DNA of 64,000 nucleotides from an uncultured Sphingomonadaceae bacterium (GCA_937995515.1 CALKJZ010000009.1:1-64000), one strand, 5' to 3'; counted from the stretch's first letter, positions 26,644 to 35,359 are shown. Notes: generated from the sequence alone by a model not told the origin. Numbers and translations are program-made.

Positions 26644-27237
26644 TCAGCGCGGCAAGCGCACCGTGCGGGTCTCGCCCGACCGGCCGGGGAAATCCGCAAG
26701 GAGCGCAGAGGCAAGCGCCCGGTTCAGCCCGGCGCGATCCTGCATGTCCGCCGCGCCAAGCCCGGTGGCCACGGCGCGGCCCTCCCAGAGCCTCAGCCCG
26801 TCCTGCCGGCGGCGGATGGCCAGGGTCATCTCGACGTCGCTCACCTCGCGGCTGCGCGGTGCGCCCACGCCGGTTGAAACACTCATCCCGCCGCTTACAC
26901 CCGAACGGCTTCCCCCGCCGACCCCGAAGCCGATCCGCACCGGAGACGGAGACGGCGCAACCGCCCGCTGCGAGGTCGCAACGCTGAGCGTTGCAAGGAG
27001 GTCGGCACTGTCGGGCCCCGCCGGCGGAAAGCCGAGCCGCTCGAGCTCGGCGGCGACCGCTGCAGCCTCGGCGGCAAAGGCAAGGCTTTCCGCCCCGCGC
27101 GGGTCGGCGGGCACCACGGCCACCGTCTGCACCGGCCGGGGCGGATTGGTGTGAAACCGGGTGACCGCAACCTCGACACCGGGCTGGGCGCAGGCGGCAA
27201 GAAGGGCAAGGAGGGCAACAACGGCTGTTCGCAACAT
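26644..27237 (-). CDS. DUF4136-like lipoprotein
   Basis: A 197-residue predicted lipoprotein: signal sequence [19 protein letters not shown] with lipobox LAAC at about residues 13-16. The body begins [12 protein letters not shown], contains [18 protein letters not shown], a Gly/Ser-rich loop ([20 protein letters not shown]) and [18 protein letters not shown], and ends [15 protein letters not shown]. It parallels the lipoprotein at 1447-1962 segment by segment, so the two are probably distant paralogues. The start at 27237 gives the signal peptide; GTG at 27240 is adjacent. It appears to be the first gene of a two-gene unit with the M14 peptidase. Confidence 0.72.
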   Translation of the reverse strand: MLRTAVVALLALLAACAQPGVEVAVTRFHTNPPRPVQTVAVVPADPRGAESLAFAAEAAAVAAELERLGFPPAGPDSADLLATLSVATSQRAVAPSPSPVRIGFGVGGGSRSGVSGGMSVSTGVGAPRSREVSDVEMTLAIRRRQDGLRLWEGRAVATGLGAADMQDRAGLNRALASALLADFPGRSGETRTVRLPR

Positions 27238-27322
27238 CACACGCGGCCTAACGGGCCACGGCGCGCCGGGCAAGGCCAACGCGAGGCCGGGGCGAAGGCC
27301 CGGCGCTTGCGGGCCAAGCCGG

Positions 27323-27351
27323 TTGACTTTCCCGGAAGCCGGCCCTAGGTG
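27323..27351 (+). promoter_or_regulatory. Promoter of rpmJ
   Basis: TTGACT at 27323-27328, a 17-base spacer and TAGGTG at 27346-27351, followed by CCCGCGG. The same arrangement (TTGACG, 17 bases, TAGGTGCC) precedes rpmB at 29621-29649, which supports both calls. Confidence 0.5.
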
Positions 27352-27415
27352 CCCGCGGCCGGCGCCGGCGCGATGCCCGGGGCAGGGTTCCGGGTTTGTG
27401 CTTTCCGAGAGTGTC

Positions 27416-27541
27416 ATGAAGATCCGCAACAGCCTCAAGTCGCTCAAGGGGCGGCACCGCGACAACCGCGTGATCCGTCGTCGCGGGCGAACCTATGTCA
27501 TCAACAAGACAAACCGGCGGTTCAAGGCACGCCAGGGCTGA
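27416..27541 (+). CDS. rpmJ: 50S ribosomal protein L36 (zinc-free, YkgO type)
   Basis: A 41-residue L36: [20 protein letters not shown] followed by [20 protein letters not shown]. It has no cysteines, so it belongs to the C-minus (YkgO-like) class that does not bind zinc, which is the standard single form in many alphaproteobacteria. The start codon of the downstream HAD gene lies inside it, in another frame. Confidence 0.96.
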   Translation: MKIRNSLKSLKGRHRDNRVIRRRGRTYVINKTNRRFKARQG

Positions 27542-28178
27542 GCCCACGCCTGCAGCCGCGCCCGGACCGCGGCCGCGTGCCGTCGTCTGGGATGTCGGCC
27601 ATGTCCTCTACGACTGGGATCCGCGACATCTCTACGAAAAGCTGATCGACGATCCGGCCCGGCTCGACTGGTTCCTGGAACATGTCGTCACCCGGGCGTG
27701 GCACTTCCAGCACGATGCCGGGCGGCCCGTCGCCGAAACCGCAGCGGAGCTCATCGCGCGCTTTCCGGCCGAGGAGTCGCTCATCCGCGCCTATGCGCCG
27801 CGCTGGCTGGAGACCATCCCGGGCCCAATCCCTGGAACCCACGCGCTCGTGCACGCGCTGGCCGCCGCCGGCACACCCCTTTATGCGATCACCAACTTCG
27901 GGGCCGAGTTCTGGGCGATGTTCCGCCCAACCGCGCCGATCTTCGACCTGTTCGACGGAATCATCGTTTCGGGCGAGGAGCGGCTGATGAAGCCTGACCC
28001 GGCGATCTGGCAGCTTGCGCAGACGCGGTTCGGCCGCCCGGGCACAGACTTCCTGCTGATCGACGATTCGCCGGCCAACATCGCGGGCGCCGCCGCGGCA
28101 GGGTGGCATGTGCACCTCTTCGAGGGGTGGGAAGGCACCCGCGACGCGCTCCTGGCGCACGGCTTTGCCATCCCCTAG
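27495..28178 (+). CDS. HAD-superfamily phosphatase (YihX-like)
   Basis: A 227-residue haloacid dehalogenase-like hydrolase. Motif I is [15 protein letters not shown] (nucleophile Asp; the second Asp replaced by Gly, as in YihX-type members reading DxGNV), motif II is ITNFGAEFW, motif III is in [11 protein letters not shown] and motif IV is [19 protein letters not shown]. The only start codon in frame before motif I is the ATG at 27495, so the gene overlaps rpmJ by 47 bp and begins with about 27 non-conserved residues. Substrate unknown; sugar phosphates are typical for relatives. Confidence 0.85.
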   Translation: MSSTRQTGGSRHARAEPTPAAAPGPRPRAVVWDVGHVLYDWDPRHLYEKLIDDPARLDWFLEHVVTRAWHFQHDAGRPVAETAAELIARFPAEESLIRAYAPRWLETIPGPIPGTHALVHALAAAGTPLYAITNFGAEFWAMFRPTAPIFDLFDGIIVSGEERLMKPDPAIWQLAQTRFGRPGTDFLLIDDSPANIAGAAAAGWHVHLFEGWEGTRDALLAHGFAIP

Positions 28179-28197
28179 GCCGCGCGACGCAAGCCCC

Positions 28198-28500
28198 TCA
28201 TCCGGCGACCTGCCGGTCCTTCCGCGGCAGCACCTGCCGCCATGCCGTAACCGCCACGCTCGCAAACAGGCCAGCGCGCGCATAGGGATCGTCGGCTGCA
28301 AAGGCGACAGCGGCCCGATAATCGGGGAACTCCATCAGCAGCATCGAGCCGATGGGCGTGCCATGCTCGTCGAGCAGCGGGCCGGCGACGATCACCTGGT
28401 CGGCATGCGCCTCGACATAGGCGAGATGCGCCTCGCGCGTGCGCGCCCGCAGCTCCTGCTGGAGGGGCTTGTCGATGCAGTGGATGGCAAATGTCGGCAC
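28198..28500 (-). CDS. YciI-like protein
   Basis: A 100-residue YciI/YCII-related protein of the dimeric alpha+beta barrel fold: PTFAIHCIDKP, REAHLAYVEAHADQVIVAGP, MLLMEFPDYRAAVAFAADDP and YARAGLFASVAVTAWRQVL. The His-Asp pair typical of the family (REAHLAYV, ADDPYARAGL) is present. The GTG start at 28500 follows AAGAAGGG. Function unknown. It diverges from the CidA-like gene. Confidence 0.85.
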   Translation of the reverse strand: MPTFAIHCIDKPLQQELRARTREAHLAYVEAHADQVIVAGPLLDEHGTPIGSMLLMEFPDYRAAVAFAADDPYARAGLFASVAVTAWRQVLPRKDRQVAG

Positions 28501-28563
28501 CCGCCCTTCTTGGCATCTTGCCTCGGGCCGGTCTAGCGGCTGCAGGCGGAAAGGAGTGGCCGA

Positions 28564-28944
28564 ATGGTGGCAGCACAAGGGCTCGGGCGCACACCGCGGA
28601 TGATCGCCGGCCTCGTGCTGCTGGCGCTGCTTGCGGCTGCCGGCGAAGGGCTTGCCCGGGCGCTCTCCGCCCCGGTTCCCGGGCCCATCCTCGGGCTGCT
28701 CATGCTGCTGCTGCTACGCGCCCTGTGCCCGGGGGCCGCAGGCCCGCTCGGCCTCGCCGCGCGGGGCCTCCTGCCGCTCCTCGGCCTGTTCATCCTGCCG
28801 CTCGCGGTCGAGGCTGTCGGGCTGATGGCGGAGATGCCGCCGGGCGTGCTGCTCCGGCTTGTCGCCATGCTCCTTGCATCGACGCTTGCAACAGGGGTGG
28901 TCACCGCGCTGCTGCTGGCGCGCCTGTCGCCGCGCGACGATTGA
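28564..28944 (+). CDS. CidA/LrgA family membrane protein
   Basis: A 126-residue, four-helix membrane protein of the CidA/LrgA family (holin-like). The family segment [20 protein letters not shown] and the following [19 protein letters not shown] are clear. In Gram-positives the proteins affect murein hydrolase export; in Proteobacteria the pair has been linked to transport of small carboxylates. AAAGGAG lies 8 bases before the ATG. The stop overlaps the LrgB start by one base (TGATG). Confidence 0.88.
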   Translation: MVAAQGLGRTPRMIAGLVLLALLAAAGEGLARALSAPVPGPILGLLMLLLLRALCPGAAGPLGLAARGLLPLLGLFILPLAVEAVGLMAEMPPGVLLRLVAMLLASTLATGVVTALLLARLSPRDD

Positions 28945-29624
28945 TGGAGACCACCCTTGCCGTGGGCGCCACGGTCGTCCTGTGGCTCATTGCGCGCAGC
29001 CTTTCGGCTTGGTGCGGCGGCCATCCGCTTGCCAACCCGGTGCTCCTGGCCGCCCTGCTGCTGGCGGCACTGCTGGCTCTTTCGGGGCTGTCGCCGCGGG
29101 CCTATGGGCAGGCGGCGGCGCCGCTCGGCTGGTGCCTTGGGCCCGCGATCGTCGCCCTTGGCCAGCCGCTGTGGGAGGCCGCGCGCGCGGGCGGCGGCGT
29201 GCGGCGGGCGCTGGCGCCTGCAATCCTCGGCGGAAGCCTCGCCGGGGTTCTCAGCGCGGTCGGCCTTGCCCGCCTGTTCGGGCTTCCGCCCGAGCTTGTG
29301 GCGGCCTCGGCGACCCGCTCGGTCACCTCGGGGGTTGCGGCTGTCACCATGCAGGCGCTGGGCGGGCCGGTGCCGCTGGCGGTCGCGCTTTCGATCCTCT
29401 CGGGTCTTCTCGGCGCGGTCATGCTTCCGCCGCTGCTTGCGCGCCTCGGTCTTGGCGACGACCGCGCAACGGGCCTTGCCGTCGGGCTTGCCGCGCACAT
29501 CATCGGCACGGATTCGCTCGCGCGCAGCCGGCCTGCCGCCGTGCCCTTCGCGGCGATGGGCATGGCCGGCGCCGCCCTCCTCGTGGCGGTCCTCCTGCCG
29601 CTGCTTGCCCGATGGCTTCCTTGA
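28944..29624 (+). CDS. LrgB family membrane protein
   Basis: A 226-residue LrgB-like membrane protein with about seven hydrophobic segments. Landmarks are [20 protein letters not shown] and the family signature around [20 protein letters not shown], then [17 protein letters not shown] near the C-terminus. It is the usual second member of the CidA/LrgB pair (TGATG coupling). Its stop codon lies inside the -35 element of the rpmB promoter. Confidence 0.9.
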   Translation: METTLAVGATVVLWLIARSLSAWCGGHPLANPVLLAALLLAALLALSGLSPRAYGQAAAPLGWCLGPAIVALGQPLWEAARAGGGVRRALAPAILGGSLAGVLSAVGLARLFGLPPELVAASATRSVTSGVAAVTMQALGGPVPLAVALSILSGLLGAVMLPPLLARLGLGDDRATGLAVGLAAHIIGTDSLARSRPAAVPFAAMGMAGAALLVAVLLPLLARWLP

Positions 29625-29649
29625 CGGCAGCTGCCCCCTCGTCTAGGTG
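29621..29649 (+). promoter_or_regulatory. Promoter of rpmB overlapping the lrgB stop codon
   Basis: TTGACG at 29621-29626, a 17-base spacer and TAGGTG at 29644-29649. TTGACG contains the TGA stop of the LrgB gene. It matches the rpmJ promoter in -35, spacing and -10. Confidence 0.5.
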
Positions 29650-29755
29650 CCGCGTCCTGCCCGGCCGGCGGTGTCTGTCGGCCGTGCGATGCGGCCCGCC
29701 CTGGCGGCGTGTGCCGCGAACCCGTACAGCCTGCTGTTTTCCAAGGATCCGGATC

Positions 29756-30052
29756 ATGTCCCGCGTTTGCGAACTCACGGCCAAGGGCCGCCAGATCGGC
29801 CACAATGTGAGCCACGCCAACAACAAGACCAAGCGCACCTACCTGCCCAACCTGCAGAACGTGACCCTCATCTCCGAGACGCTGGGGCGCAGCGTGCGGC
29901 TGCGGGTCTCCACCCACGGGCTGCGCTCGGTCGAACATGTCGGCGGGCTGGACAGCTGGCTCCTGAAGACCGACGACCGGCTTCTCAGCCTGAAGGCGCG
30001 GCGGCTGAAGCGCGAGATCGCAAAAAAGCAGGCCGAGGGCTCGGCCGCCTGA
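29756..30052 (+). CDS. rpmB: 50S ribosomal protein L28
   Basis: A 98-residue L28: [35 protein letters not shown] and [20 protein letters not shown]. The family length in alphaproteobacteria is about 95-100. AAGGA lies about 10 bases before the ATG. It is a single-gene unit with a leader of about 100 bases; it ends 7 bases from the convergent phytase-like gene. Confidence 0.96.
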   Translation: MSRVCELTAKGRQIGHNVSHANNKTKRTYLPNLQNVTLISETLGRSVRLRVSTHGLRSVEHVGGLDSWLLKTDDRLLSLKARRLKREIAKKQAEGSAA

Positions 30053-30059
30053 GCGGGGC

Positions 30060-31103
30060 TCAGGGCAGAAGCTCGAACTTCAGCAGAAGCGTGCGCTGCA
30101 ACGGATTGAAGTTGTTGTCGCTTGCCAGATAGACGATGACGCGATCGCCGGCGCGGCGCACGGCGATCCCCTCGAGATTGTCAACCGCAAGCGGCGGCGC
30201 GAGGCGCGCAAGTTCCTCGACCTCGAGCGGCGCGTCACCGCGCCCGTCGGCAGCCGGCCGCACGCGCGCGACGATGGCCGAGACCCCCTCGAGCGGGGTG
30301 AAGCGCCGGAAGAGCAGCAGGTGGCCCCCTCCTCCGGGGATCTCGTCCATGCCGGTGGCTGCGTGGCCGGCCGGCGGCCGGTGCGCGCGGGGCTGCTCCG
30401 CGCCGGTCTCCGGATGCCACAGAAGCCCGGCCCGCAGGCCCGGCCCGGCGGCGGCCTCTTCCGAGAGGATGAGGAGGCGATCGCCCGCGCGCGCGACCGC
30501 CTCCGCGCCGCCATTCTCCGGCCAGCCGCGCATGAGCGCCGGGCGGTCCACCCGGTGGGCCGGCGTTGCAAGCGATGAAGGATCACAGGCCGACACAGCG
30601 GAATGGCGCTGCAGCCGGTGATCCTGCTCGAAGGCAACGAAGGTCTCGCCGCCGGCCCGGGCGAGCGCCTCGGCATCGGCTTCGGACTTGCTGGCCGGCG
30701 GGCGGCCGTCGGTGCCGAGGATGGGGGCAAGCCATGCCGCCCGGATGCCGGAAAGCCGGCCGGGGGCTGCATCCTCTCCGCCTGCGGCGGCCGTCTCGTC
30801 GGGCTCGAGGATCATCCAGGCGCCGGTGTCGGTCACGGCCAGAAGCCGGGCACAGGGCTCTTCCCAGAGGATTGCGGAGATGCCGCCGAACCGGCGGTCG
30901 GGCGAGCGAAGCTCGAGGCCGCCCAGATAGCGAAGCCGGCCGACCCGCTCGCGCGACGGGTCGGCCCGGTCGAGCGGCACCGGGCGCGCCTCGACCTCAA
31001 GGGCAGCCACCCCGGGGCCGGCCAGCGGCGGGCCGGCCACCCAGAGGGCGACGCTGGCGCCAAGCGCAAGGCCCGCAAGGCTGGCGAGGACGGAGGCGAC
31101 CAT
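30060..31103 (-). CDS. Esterase-like activity of phytase family protein
   Basis: A 347-residue protein with an N-terminal membrane anchor or signal (VASVLASLAGLALGASVALWV) and a beta-propeller-like body of the phytase-esterase family. LGGLELRSPDRRFGGISAIL and LLAVTDTGAWMILEPD lie in the N-terminal part. The signature DNLEGIAVRRAGDRVIVYLA then SDNNFNPLQRTLLLKFEL closes the protein. Members are annotated from an alfalfa-symbiont phytase; the true substrate is unproven. Probably periplasmic or membrane-anchored. Confidence 0.82.
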   Translation of the reverse strand: MVASVLASLAGLALGASVALWVAGPPLAGPGVAALEVEARPVPLDRADPSRERVGRLRYLGGLELRSPDRRFGGISAILWEEPCARLLAVTDTGAWMILEPDETAAAGGEDAAPGRLSGIRAAWLAPILGTDGRPPASKSEADAEALARAGGETFVAFEQDHRLQRHSAVSACDPSSLATPAHRVDRPALMRGWPENGGAEAVARAGDRLLILSEEAAAGPGLRAGLLWHPETGAEQPRAHRPPAGHAATGMDEIPGGGGHLLLFRRFTPLEGVSAIVARVRPAADGRGDAPLEVEELARLAPPLAVDNLEGIAVRRAGDRVIVYLASDNNFNPLQRTLLLKFELLP

Positions 31104-31256
31104 GGACGCCCCCTAGCAGCCCCCCTGCGGGCCGCGCCAGCGCGTGCCGGGCCTTGTCGGCACATGAACCGCGCCTTCAGGCGTGTTTCAGCCCCGCTGG
31201 CGGAGATTCGCCCTGTCGCCCCGGCCGTTCCCGCAGGCGACGCAAAGGAGAGAGAC

Positions 31257-31820
31257 ATGCCGAAGATGCGTTCCGCACATCTGATCGGGCCGATTGTCGC
31301 AGCCGCGTTCGGCTCCTTGGCGATGGCCGCACCGGCCGCAGCGTCCCCGCCGTCCTGGACACCCGCGCATGGCATGCCTGCCCATGCGGTCCCGGCTGAT
31401 TTCGTCTATGATTCCCTGGGCGGCAGCTGGGTGGACCCGCGCTTCATGCGCGAGCCCGATCGCCGCGACCGCCGGGCCGAAGACCGCCGGATGCGCCGGG
31501 CTTATGAGCAGGGCTATCGCGATGCGCTCCGCCAGCAGGGGTGGGACACGCGCCACGCCGGCTGGGGCAGCCCCGCCGACCCGTGGGCCAGCGCTCAACC
31601 CCTCGGCCGCCGGGATGTCGTATGGCGCGGGCGCGACGGCCGGGCCTATTGCCGCCGCTCCGACGGCACCACGGGTGTCGTCATCGGGGCGATTGCGGGC
31701 GGCACGCTTGGCAATGTGATCGCTGGCGACGGCCAGCGGCGGCTTGGCTCGATCGTCGGCGGCTCGCTCGGTGCCATCATTGGCCGCGAGCTCGACCGGG
31801 GCAGCCTGCGCTGCGCCTGA
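31257..31820 (+). CDS. Glycine-zipper 2TM domain protein (17-kDa antigen-like)
   Basis: A 187-residue exported protein. A signal peptide (hydrophobic run IGPIVAAAFGSLAMAAPAAA) is followed by an Arg/Asp-rich middle (REPDRRDRRAEDRRMRRAYE) and a C-terminal glycine zipper: GVVIGAIAGGTLGNVIAG and LGSIVGGSLGAIIGRELDR. This is the Rickettsia 17-kDa surface antigen-type domain found in outer-membrane-associated proteins of alphaproteobacteria. AAAGGAGAG precedes the ATG. There is no lipobox Cys, so it is not a lipoprotein. Exact role unknown. Confidence 0.82.
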   Translation: MPKMRSAHLIGPIVAAAFGSLAMAAPAAASPPSWTPAHGMPAHAVPADFVYDSLGGSWVDPRFMREPDRRDRRAEDRRMRRAYEQGYRDALRQQGWDTRHAGWGSPADPWASAQPLGRRDVVWRGRDGRAYCRRSDGTTGVVIGAIAGGTLGNVIAGDGQRRLGSIVGGSLGAIIGRELDRGSLRCA

Positions 31821-31826
31821 TGCCGC

Positions 31827-33098
31827 TCAGGAGGCCCGCAGCCGCATGATGTGAAAGCCGTCCGCGCCTCCGGGGCCGGCCCAGGCCTGGCCCGGAAGCG
31901 TGCGGACGGCCCCGACGGCATCGGCTGCAAGGCCCGGCGGCAGCTCGTCCGCCCGCACCTGGTCGGGCGCAAGGCCCGGCAGCGCCGCGGCAAGGGGCTG
32001 TTGCCATTCGCCCTCTTCCGGCTCGATCGAGCAGACGGCAACAACCAGCCGTCCGCCGGGCTTCAGCCAGCCGGCCACGCGCGCGCACAGCGCCTGCTGG
32101 AAGCCGAGCAGGGCCGAAACATCGCCCGAACGGCGCAGGTGCAGGACATCCGGGTGGCGGCGGAATGTGCCGGTGGCCGAGCAGGGCGCATCGAGCAGGA
32201 TGGCATCGAAGGGCGCCTCCGGCTCCCACTGCAGAAGGTCGGCAACGATCGTCCGGGCGGCAAGCCCGGTGCGCGCGAGATTGGCCGCCAGCCGGTCCAT
32301 GCGCGCCGGGCTCAGGTCGACCGCCGTCACCCGGGCACCGAGGCTTGCCAGCTGCATCGTCTTGCCCCCGGGCGCGGCACAGGCATCGAGGACGGCACGC
32401 CCCTGCACCGCGCCGAGCAGGCGGGCGGGAAGCTGGGCGGCGGCATCCTGCACCCACCACGCCCCTTCGGCATAGCCCGGAAGCCTCGGAACGAGATGCG
32501 AGCCATCGAGCCGGAGATGGCCCGGAAACAGGCTCCGGGCCCCGAGCCGCGCGGCCCAGAGCGCCGTCTGGCACGGGTCGCGCAGGGCCAGATCGAGCGG
32601 CGGCACGTCTGCAAGCGCCCGTGCGGCAGCGTCGACGACCTCTGCGCCCCAGGCGCTGCGCCACCGGCCCGCCCAGGGCTCGGGCAAGGTCGGCACCGCC
32701 GGCAGCCGCGCCCGCGTGCGCAGGAGGCGCGCGAGGATGGCATGGACAAGCCGCCGCGGCCCGCCTTCCACCTGGGCAAGCGCCGTGGCGATTGTGGCAT
32801 GCGGCGCCGTGCCCAGCCGCAGGTGGCCGGCGAGTGCCACCCGCAGCACCTGCCGGGCGCGCGCATCGGCGGGCAGCGGCCGCGCGCAGGCCGCGTCGAT
32901 CAGCCGGTCGAGGTCTGGCAGCCAGCGCAGCGCCTGGCCGGCAAGCGCGCGGGCAAGGCCCCGGTCGTCCGCGCGCGGGAGCCGCCGGGTTGCGTGGTCG
33001 AAGGCAAGATCGAGCGGCCGGCCCAGCACGGTGACCGCATGGAGGAGGCTGACCGCCGCGCGGCGCGCGTCGACGCCGGCGAGGTCGCGGCCTCCCAC
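31827..33098 (-). CDS. rsmB: 16S rRNA (cytosine-C5)-methyltransferase, RsmB family
   Basis: A 423-residue SAM-dependent methyltransferase with an N-terminal NusB-like RNA-binding domain (ARRAAVSLLHAVTVLGRPLD to about residue 115). The catalytic domain has the SAM loop VLDACAAPGGKTMQLAS, motif IV ILLDAPCSATGTFRRHPD and motif VI VAVCSIEPEEGE; both catalytic Cys are present. The GTG start at 33098 lies 19 bases after the htpX stop. An alternative GTG at 33182 would overlap htpX by 65 bp and add 28 residues. The gene pair htpX-rsmB is common in alphaproteobacteria. A second RsmB-like gene is at 46607-47800. Confidence 0.87.
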   Translation of the reverse strand: MGGRDLAGVDARRAAVSLLHAVTVLGRPLDLAFDHATRRLPRADDRGLARALAGQALRWLPDLDRLIDAACARPLPADARARQVLRVALAGHLRLGTAPHATIATALAQVEGGPRRLVHAILARLLRTRARLPAVPTLPEPWAGRWRSAWGAEVVDAAARALADVPPLDLALRDPCQTALWAARLGARSLFPGHLRLDGSHLVPRLPGYAEGAWWVQDAAAQLPARLLGAVQGRAVLDACAAPGGKTMQLASLGARVTAVDLSPARMDRLAANLARTGLAARTIVADLLQWEPEAPFDAILLDAPCSATGTFRRHPDVLHLRRSGDVSALLGFQQALCARVAGWLKPGGRLVVAVCSIEPEEGEWQQPLAAALPGLAPDQVRADELPPGLAADAVGAVRTLPGQAWAGPGGADGFHIMRLRAS

Positions 33099-33117
33099 CG
33101 GCGCCGGAAGCAACCGC

Positions 33118-34026
33118 CTAGCCCCTCCGGTTCGGGTCGAGCGCGCTGGCCCGCCGGCCGGTTGCGCGAAGCGGCGCGCCACCCTGCTCCAGCCCTTCGG
33201 CGATCGCCTCCAGCGCGGCGATGCGGTTGGCCGGATCCGGGTGGGTGGAGAAGAGATTGTCGCGCGGGCCGCCGCCGAAGGGCTTCACAATGTAGAGCGA
33301 GGCCGCAGCCGGGTTGCGCTGGGCGACCGGGTTGGGCACGCGCCGTGCGGTGCTCGAAAGCTTGGCGAGCGCGCTGGCGAGCGCGCGCGGCCGACCGCTG
33401 ATCTCCGCGCCGATGGCGTCGGCCCCATATTCGCGCGTGCGGCTGATGGCCATCTGCACCAGCGCTGCGGCAATGGGTGCGACGATCATCGCAAGGAGTG
33501 CCGCGATCGGCCCCGGCCCGCCGCTCTGGCCGCGATTGGAGTTGAACAGCCAGAAGAAGTTCGCAAGCATGGAGATGGCGCCCGCGAGCGTTGCCGTGAT
33601 GGTCATCACAAGCGTGTCGCGGTTCTTGATATGCGCAAGCTCGTGCGCCATCACGCCGGCGATCTCGTCGCGGTCGAGGAGCTGCAACAGCCCAGTGGTG
33701 GCGGCCACTGCGGCATTCTGCGGGTTGCGCCCGGTCGCAAAGGCGTTCGGCTGGGCCTGCTCGACGATGTAGACCCTGGGCATGGGCAGATCGGCGCGCC
33801 GCGCAAGCTCCACGACCAGCGCATGAAGCGGGTGATCGGGGCCCACTTCGCGCGCGTTGTGCATCTTCAGCACCAGCTTGTCGGAGTTCCAGTAGGCAAA
33901 GGCGTTCATGGCCGCCGCGATCAGGAAGGCCACCAGCGCACCCTGCCGGCCGCCGAGGAGGAAGCCAAAGCCCATGAACAGCGCCACCATGGCGGCCATG
34001 AGCATGAAGGTCTTGACCTGGTTCAT
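33118..34026 (-). CDS. htpX: Membrane zinc metalloprotease HtpX
   Basis: A 302-residue inner-membrane M48 protease acting in membrane protein quality control. Two N-terminal helices (residues about 5-45), the cytosolic active site [18 protein letters not shown] with HExxH, two further helices and the third zinc ligand Glu in [17 protein letters not shown] are all visible. The C-terminal [18 protein letters not shown] is typical. It is followed by rsmB and preceded by an SDR gene 30 bp upstream on the same strand. Confidence 0.95.
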   Translation of the reverse strand: MNQVKTFMLMAAMVALFMGFGFLLGGRQGALVAFLIAAAMNAFAYWNSDKLVLKMHNAREVGPDHPLHALVVELARRADLPMPRVYIVEQAQPNAFATGRNPQNAAVAATTGLLQLLDRDEIAGVMAHELAHIKNRDTLVMTITATLAGAISMLANFFWLFNSNRGQSGGPGPIAALLAMIVAPIAAALVQMAISRTREYGADAIGAEISGRPRALASALAKLSSTARRVPNPVAQRNPAAASLYIVKPFGGGPRDNLFSTHPDPANRIAALEAIAEGLEQGGAPLRATGRRASALDPNRRG

Positions 34027-34056
34027 GGCCGCAATGTGGAGCCGGATGAAGCCATT

Positions 34057-34881
34057 TCAACGGCCGCCGCCGCCGAGGAAATGGCCGATGCGCCGGAAGT
34101 AGCTCTCCGGAAACAGCCGGGTGATGGTGTCGATCGCGCGCGCGTCGCGGCCAACGAGGATGCGATGCCGGCCCTGCTCCATGCCCGCAAGGATGGTCTC
34201 GGCGGCCTCCTCCGGCGAGGTGATCGCAGCCTTCTCGAACTCGGCTGCGGAATCGAGCGCATTCTGGGTTCCGGGCATGTGGGCGATCACCTTGGCGTTG
34301 CGCGCCACATTGGTCTTCACCCCGCCCGGATGCACGCGGATCACGACGATGTCCGGATCGGTCTCGGCAAGCTCGAGATAAAGCGCCTCGGTAAAGCCGC
34401 GGACCGCGAACTTCGAAGCGTTGTAGGCGCTCTGGGTCGGGTAGCCCATCATCCCGAACACGGAGGAAATGTTGACGATCCACCCCGAGCCCCGCGCGCG
34501 CAGGTGCGGCAGCGCCAGCCGCGTGCCTTCCACCACGGCATCGAAGTTGACGGCCATCACCCGGTTGAAATCCTCGCGCGGGCAATCGGCAAAGGGCGCC
34601 ACCACGGAGAGGCCGGCGTTGTTGATGATGCCGTCGAGCCCACCGAAATCTGCTGCCGCCCCGTTCACGAACCCGGCCAGCGCGCCGTGGTCGGTCACGT
34701 CGAACGCCCGCGCGCTGTGCGGATAGTTGCCCATGAGCGCCGCCGTTTCGGCAAGGCCCGCTGCGTCCCTGTCGGCCATGGCAACCGTGGCACCGCGGCG
34801 CGCGAGGCCAAGGCTGAGCGCGCGGCCGATGCCGCTTGCCGCCCCGGTTACGGCAATCACCTTGCCTGCAAGCGTTCGCAT
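34057..34881 (-). CDS. Short-chain dehydrogenase/reductase
   Basis: A 274-residue classical SDR. The NAD(P)-binding VTGAASGIGRALSLG is at residues 11-25, then ADRD, DGIINNAGLS, IVNISSVFG, and the catalytic YxxxK in YNASKFAVRGFTE. The Asp-Arg pair after strand 2 (MADRDAAG) points to NAD preference. GGAGGAGG precedes the start at 34881. Substrate unknown. It sits 30 bp upstream of htpX and may be co-transcribed with it. Confidence 0.9.
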   Translation of the reverse strand: MRTLAGKVIAVTGAASGIGRALSLGLARRGATVAMADRDAAGLAETAALMGNYPHSARAFDVTDHGALAGFVNGAAADFGGLDGIINNAGLSVVAPFADCPREDFNRVMAVNFDAVVEGTRLALPHLRARGSGWIVNISSVFGMMGYPTQSAYNASKFAVRGFTEALYLELAETDPDIVVIRVHPGGVKTNVARNAKVIAHMPGTQNALDSAAEFEKAAITSPEEAAETILAGMEQGRHRILVGRDARAIDTITRLFPESYFRRIGHFLGGGGR

Positions 34882-34948
34882 CGCCTCCTCCTCCCCCCCT
34901 TGGCGCCCGGCGGCGCACCCGGTGCCGCAAGCCTCAGGCGCAGCACAA

Positions 34949-34982
34949 GGTGCCGCACCCGGTGCCGCACCCGGTGCCGCAC
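34949..34982. repeat. 12-bp tandem repeat in the SDR/DUF1674 intergenic region
   Basis: Unit ggtgccgcaccc at 34949-34960 and 34961-34972 with a 10-base third copy to 34982; a related ggtgccgcaag lies at 34921. It falls between two divergent genes, where their promoters must be, but no -35/-10 pair was recognised in it. Confidence 0.7.
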
Positions 34983-35048
34983 GCGTCGTCGCGTCCCTTG
35001 CGCGACGGCCGGCGAGCGCCCAGGTCATCCGACGGCAGGAGTAGGACG

Positions 35049-35342
35049 TTGGACCGCAAAACGGAACCGCAAATCGAAACGCCGAGCCCCGGCCCGAACG
35101 AGCCGGAGCCACTCGGCAAGGGCTGGCGGAACGCCCCCGACGCACGCTTTCCCGGGCAGGGCGCAGATGGCGCTCCGGCAGATGGCGCCGAGCCCGGGGG
35201 GCCGCGCGCGCTGGAGAGACGCGCGGGCGCCGGGACGGGCCGCACGGCCCCGGCGCGGGAGCCCGAGATCGGCGGCCGCGGCGGGCCGGAGCCCACCCGC
35301 TACGGGGACTGGGAGGTCAACGGCATCTGCAGCGACTTCTGA
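35049..35342 (+). CDS. DUF1674 / SDHAF4-like succinate dehydrogenase assembly factor
   Basis: A 97-residue protein whose C-terminus EIGGRGGPEPTRYGDWEVNG followed by ICSDF is the diagnostic DUF1674 block, homologous to mitochondrial SDHAF4, which stabilises the flavinylated SdhA subunit during complex II assembly. The N-terminal two-thirds are disordered, Pro/Gly-rich and unconserved, as is usual. No ATG or GTG fits. TTG at 35049 (LDRKTEPQIETPS) with AGGAG about 10 bases upstream is the best start. In alphaproteobacteria this gene is often close to htpX/rsmB, as here. Confidence 0.75.
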   Translation: MDRKTEPQIETPSPGPNEPEPLGKGWRNAPDARFPGQGADGAPADGAEPGGPRALERRAGAGTGRTAPAREPEIGGRGGPEPTRYGDWEVNGICSDF

Positions 35343-35359
35343 GGCCGGGAGGCCGCCCG

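Noticed and set aside
28540-29624. CidA/LrgB pair as a phage holin or defence module
   Set aside because: Both are full-length chromosomal family members with no lysin, integrase or other phage gene nearby.
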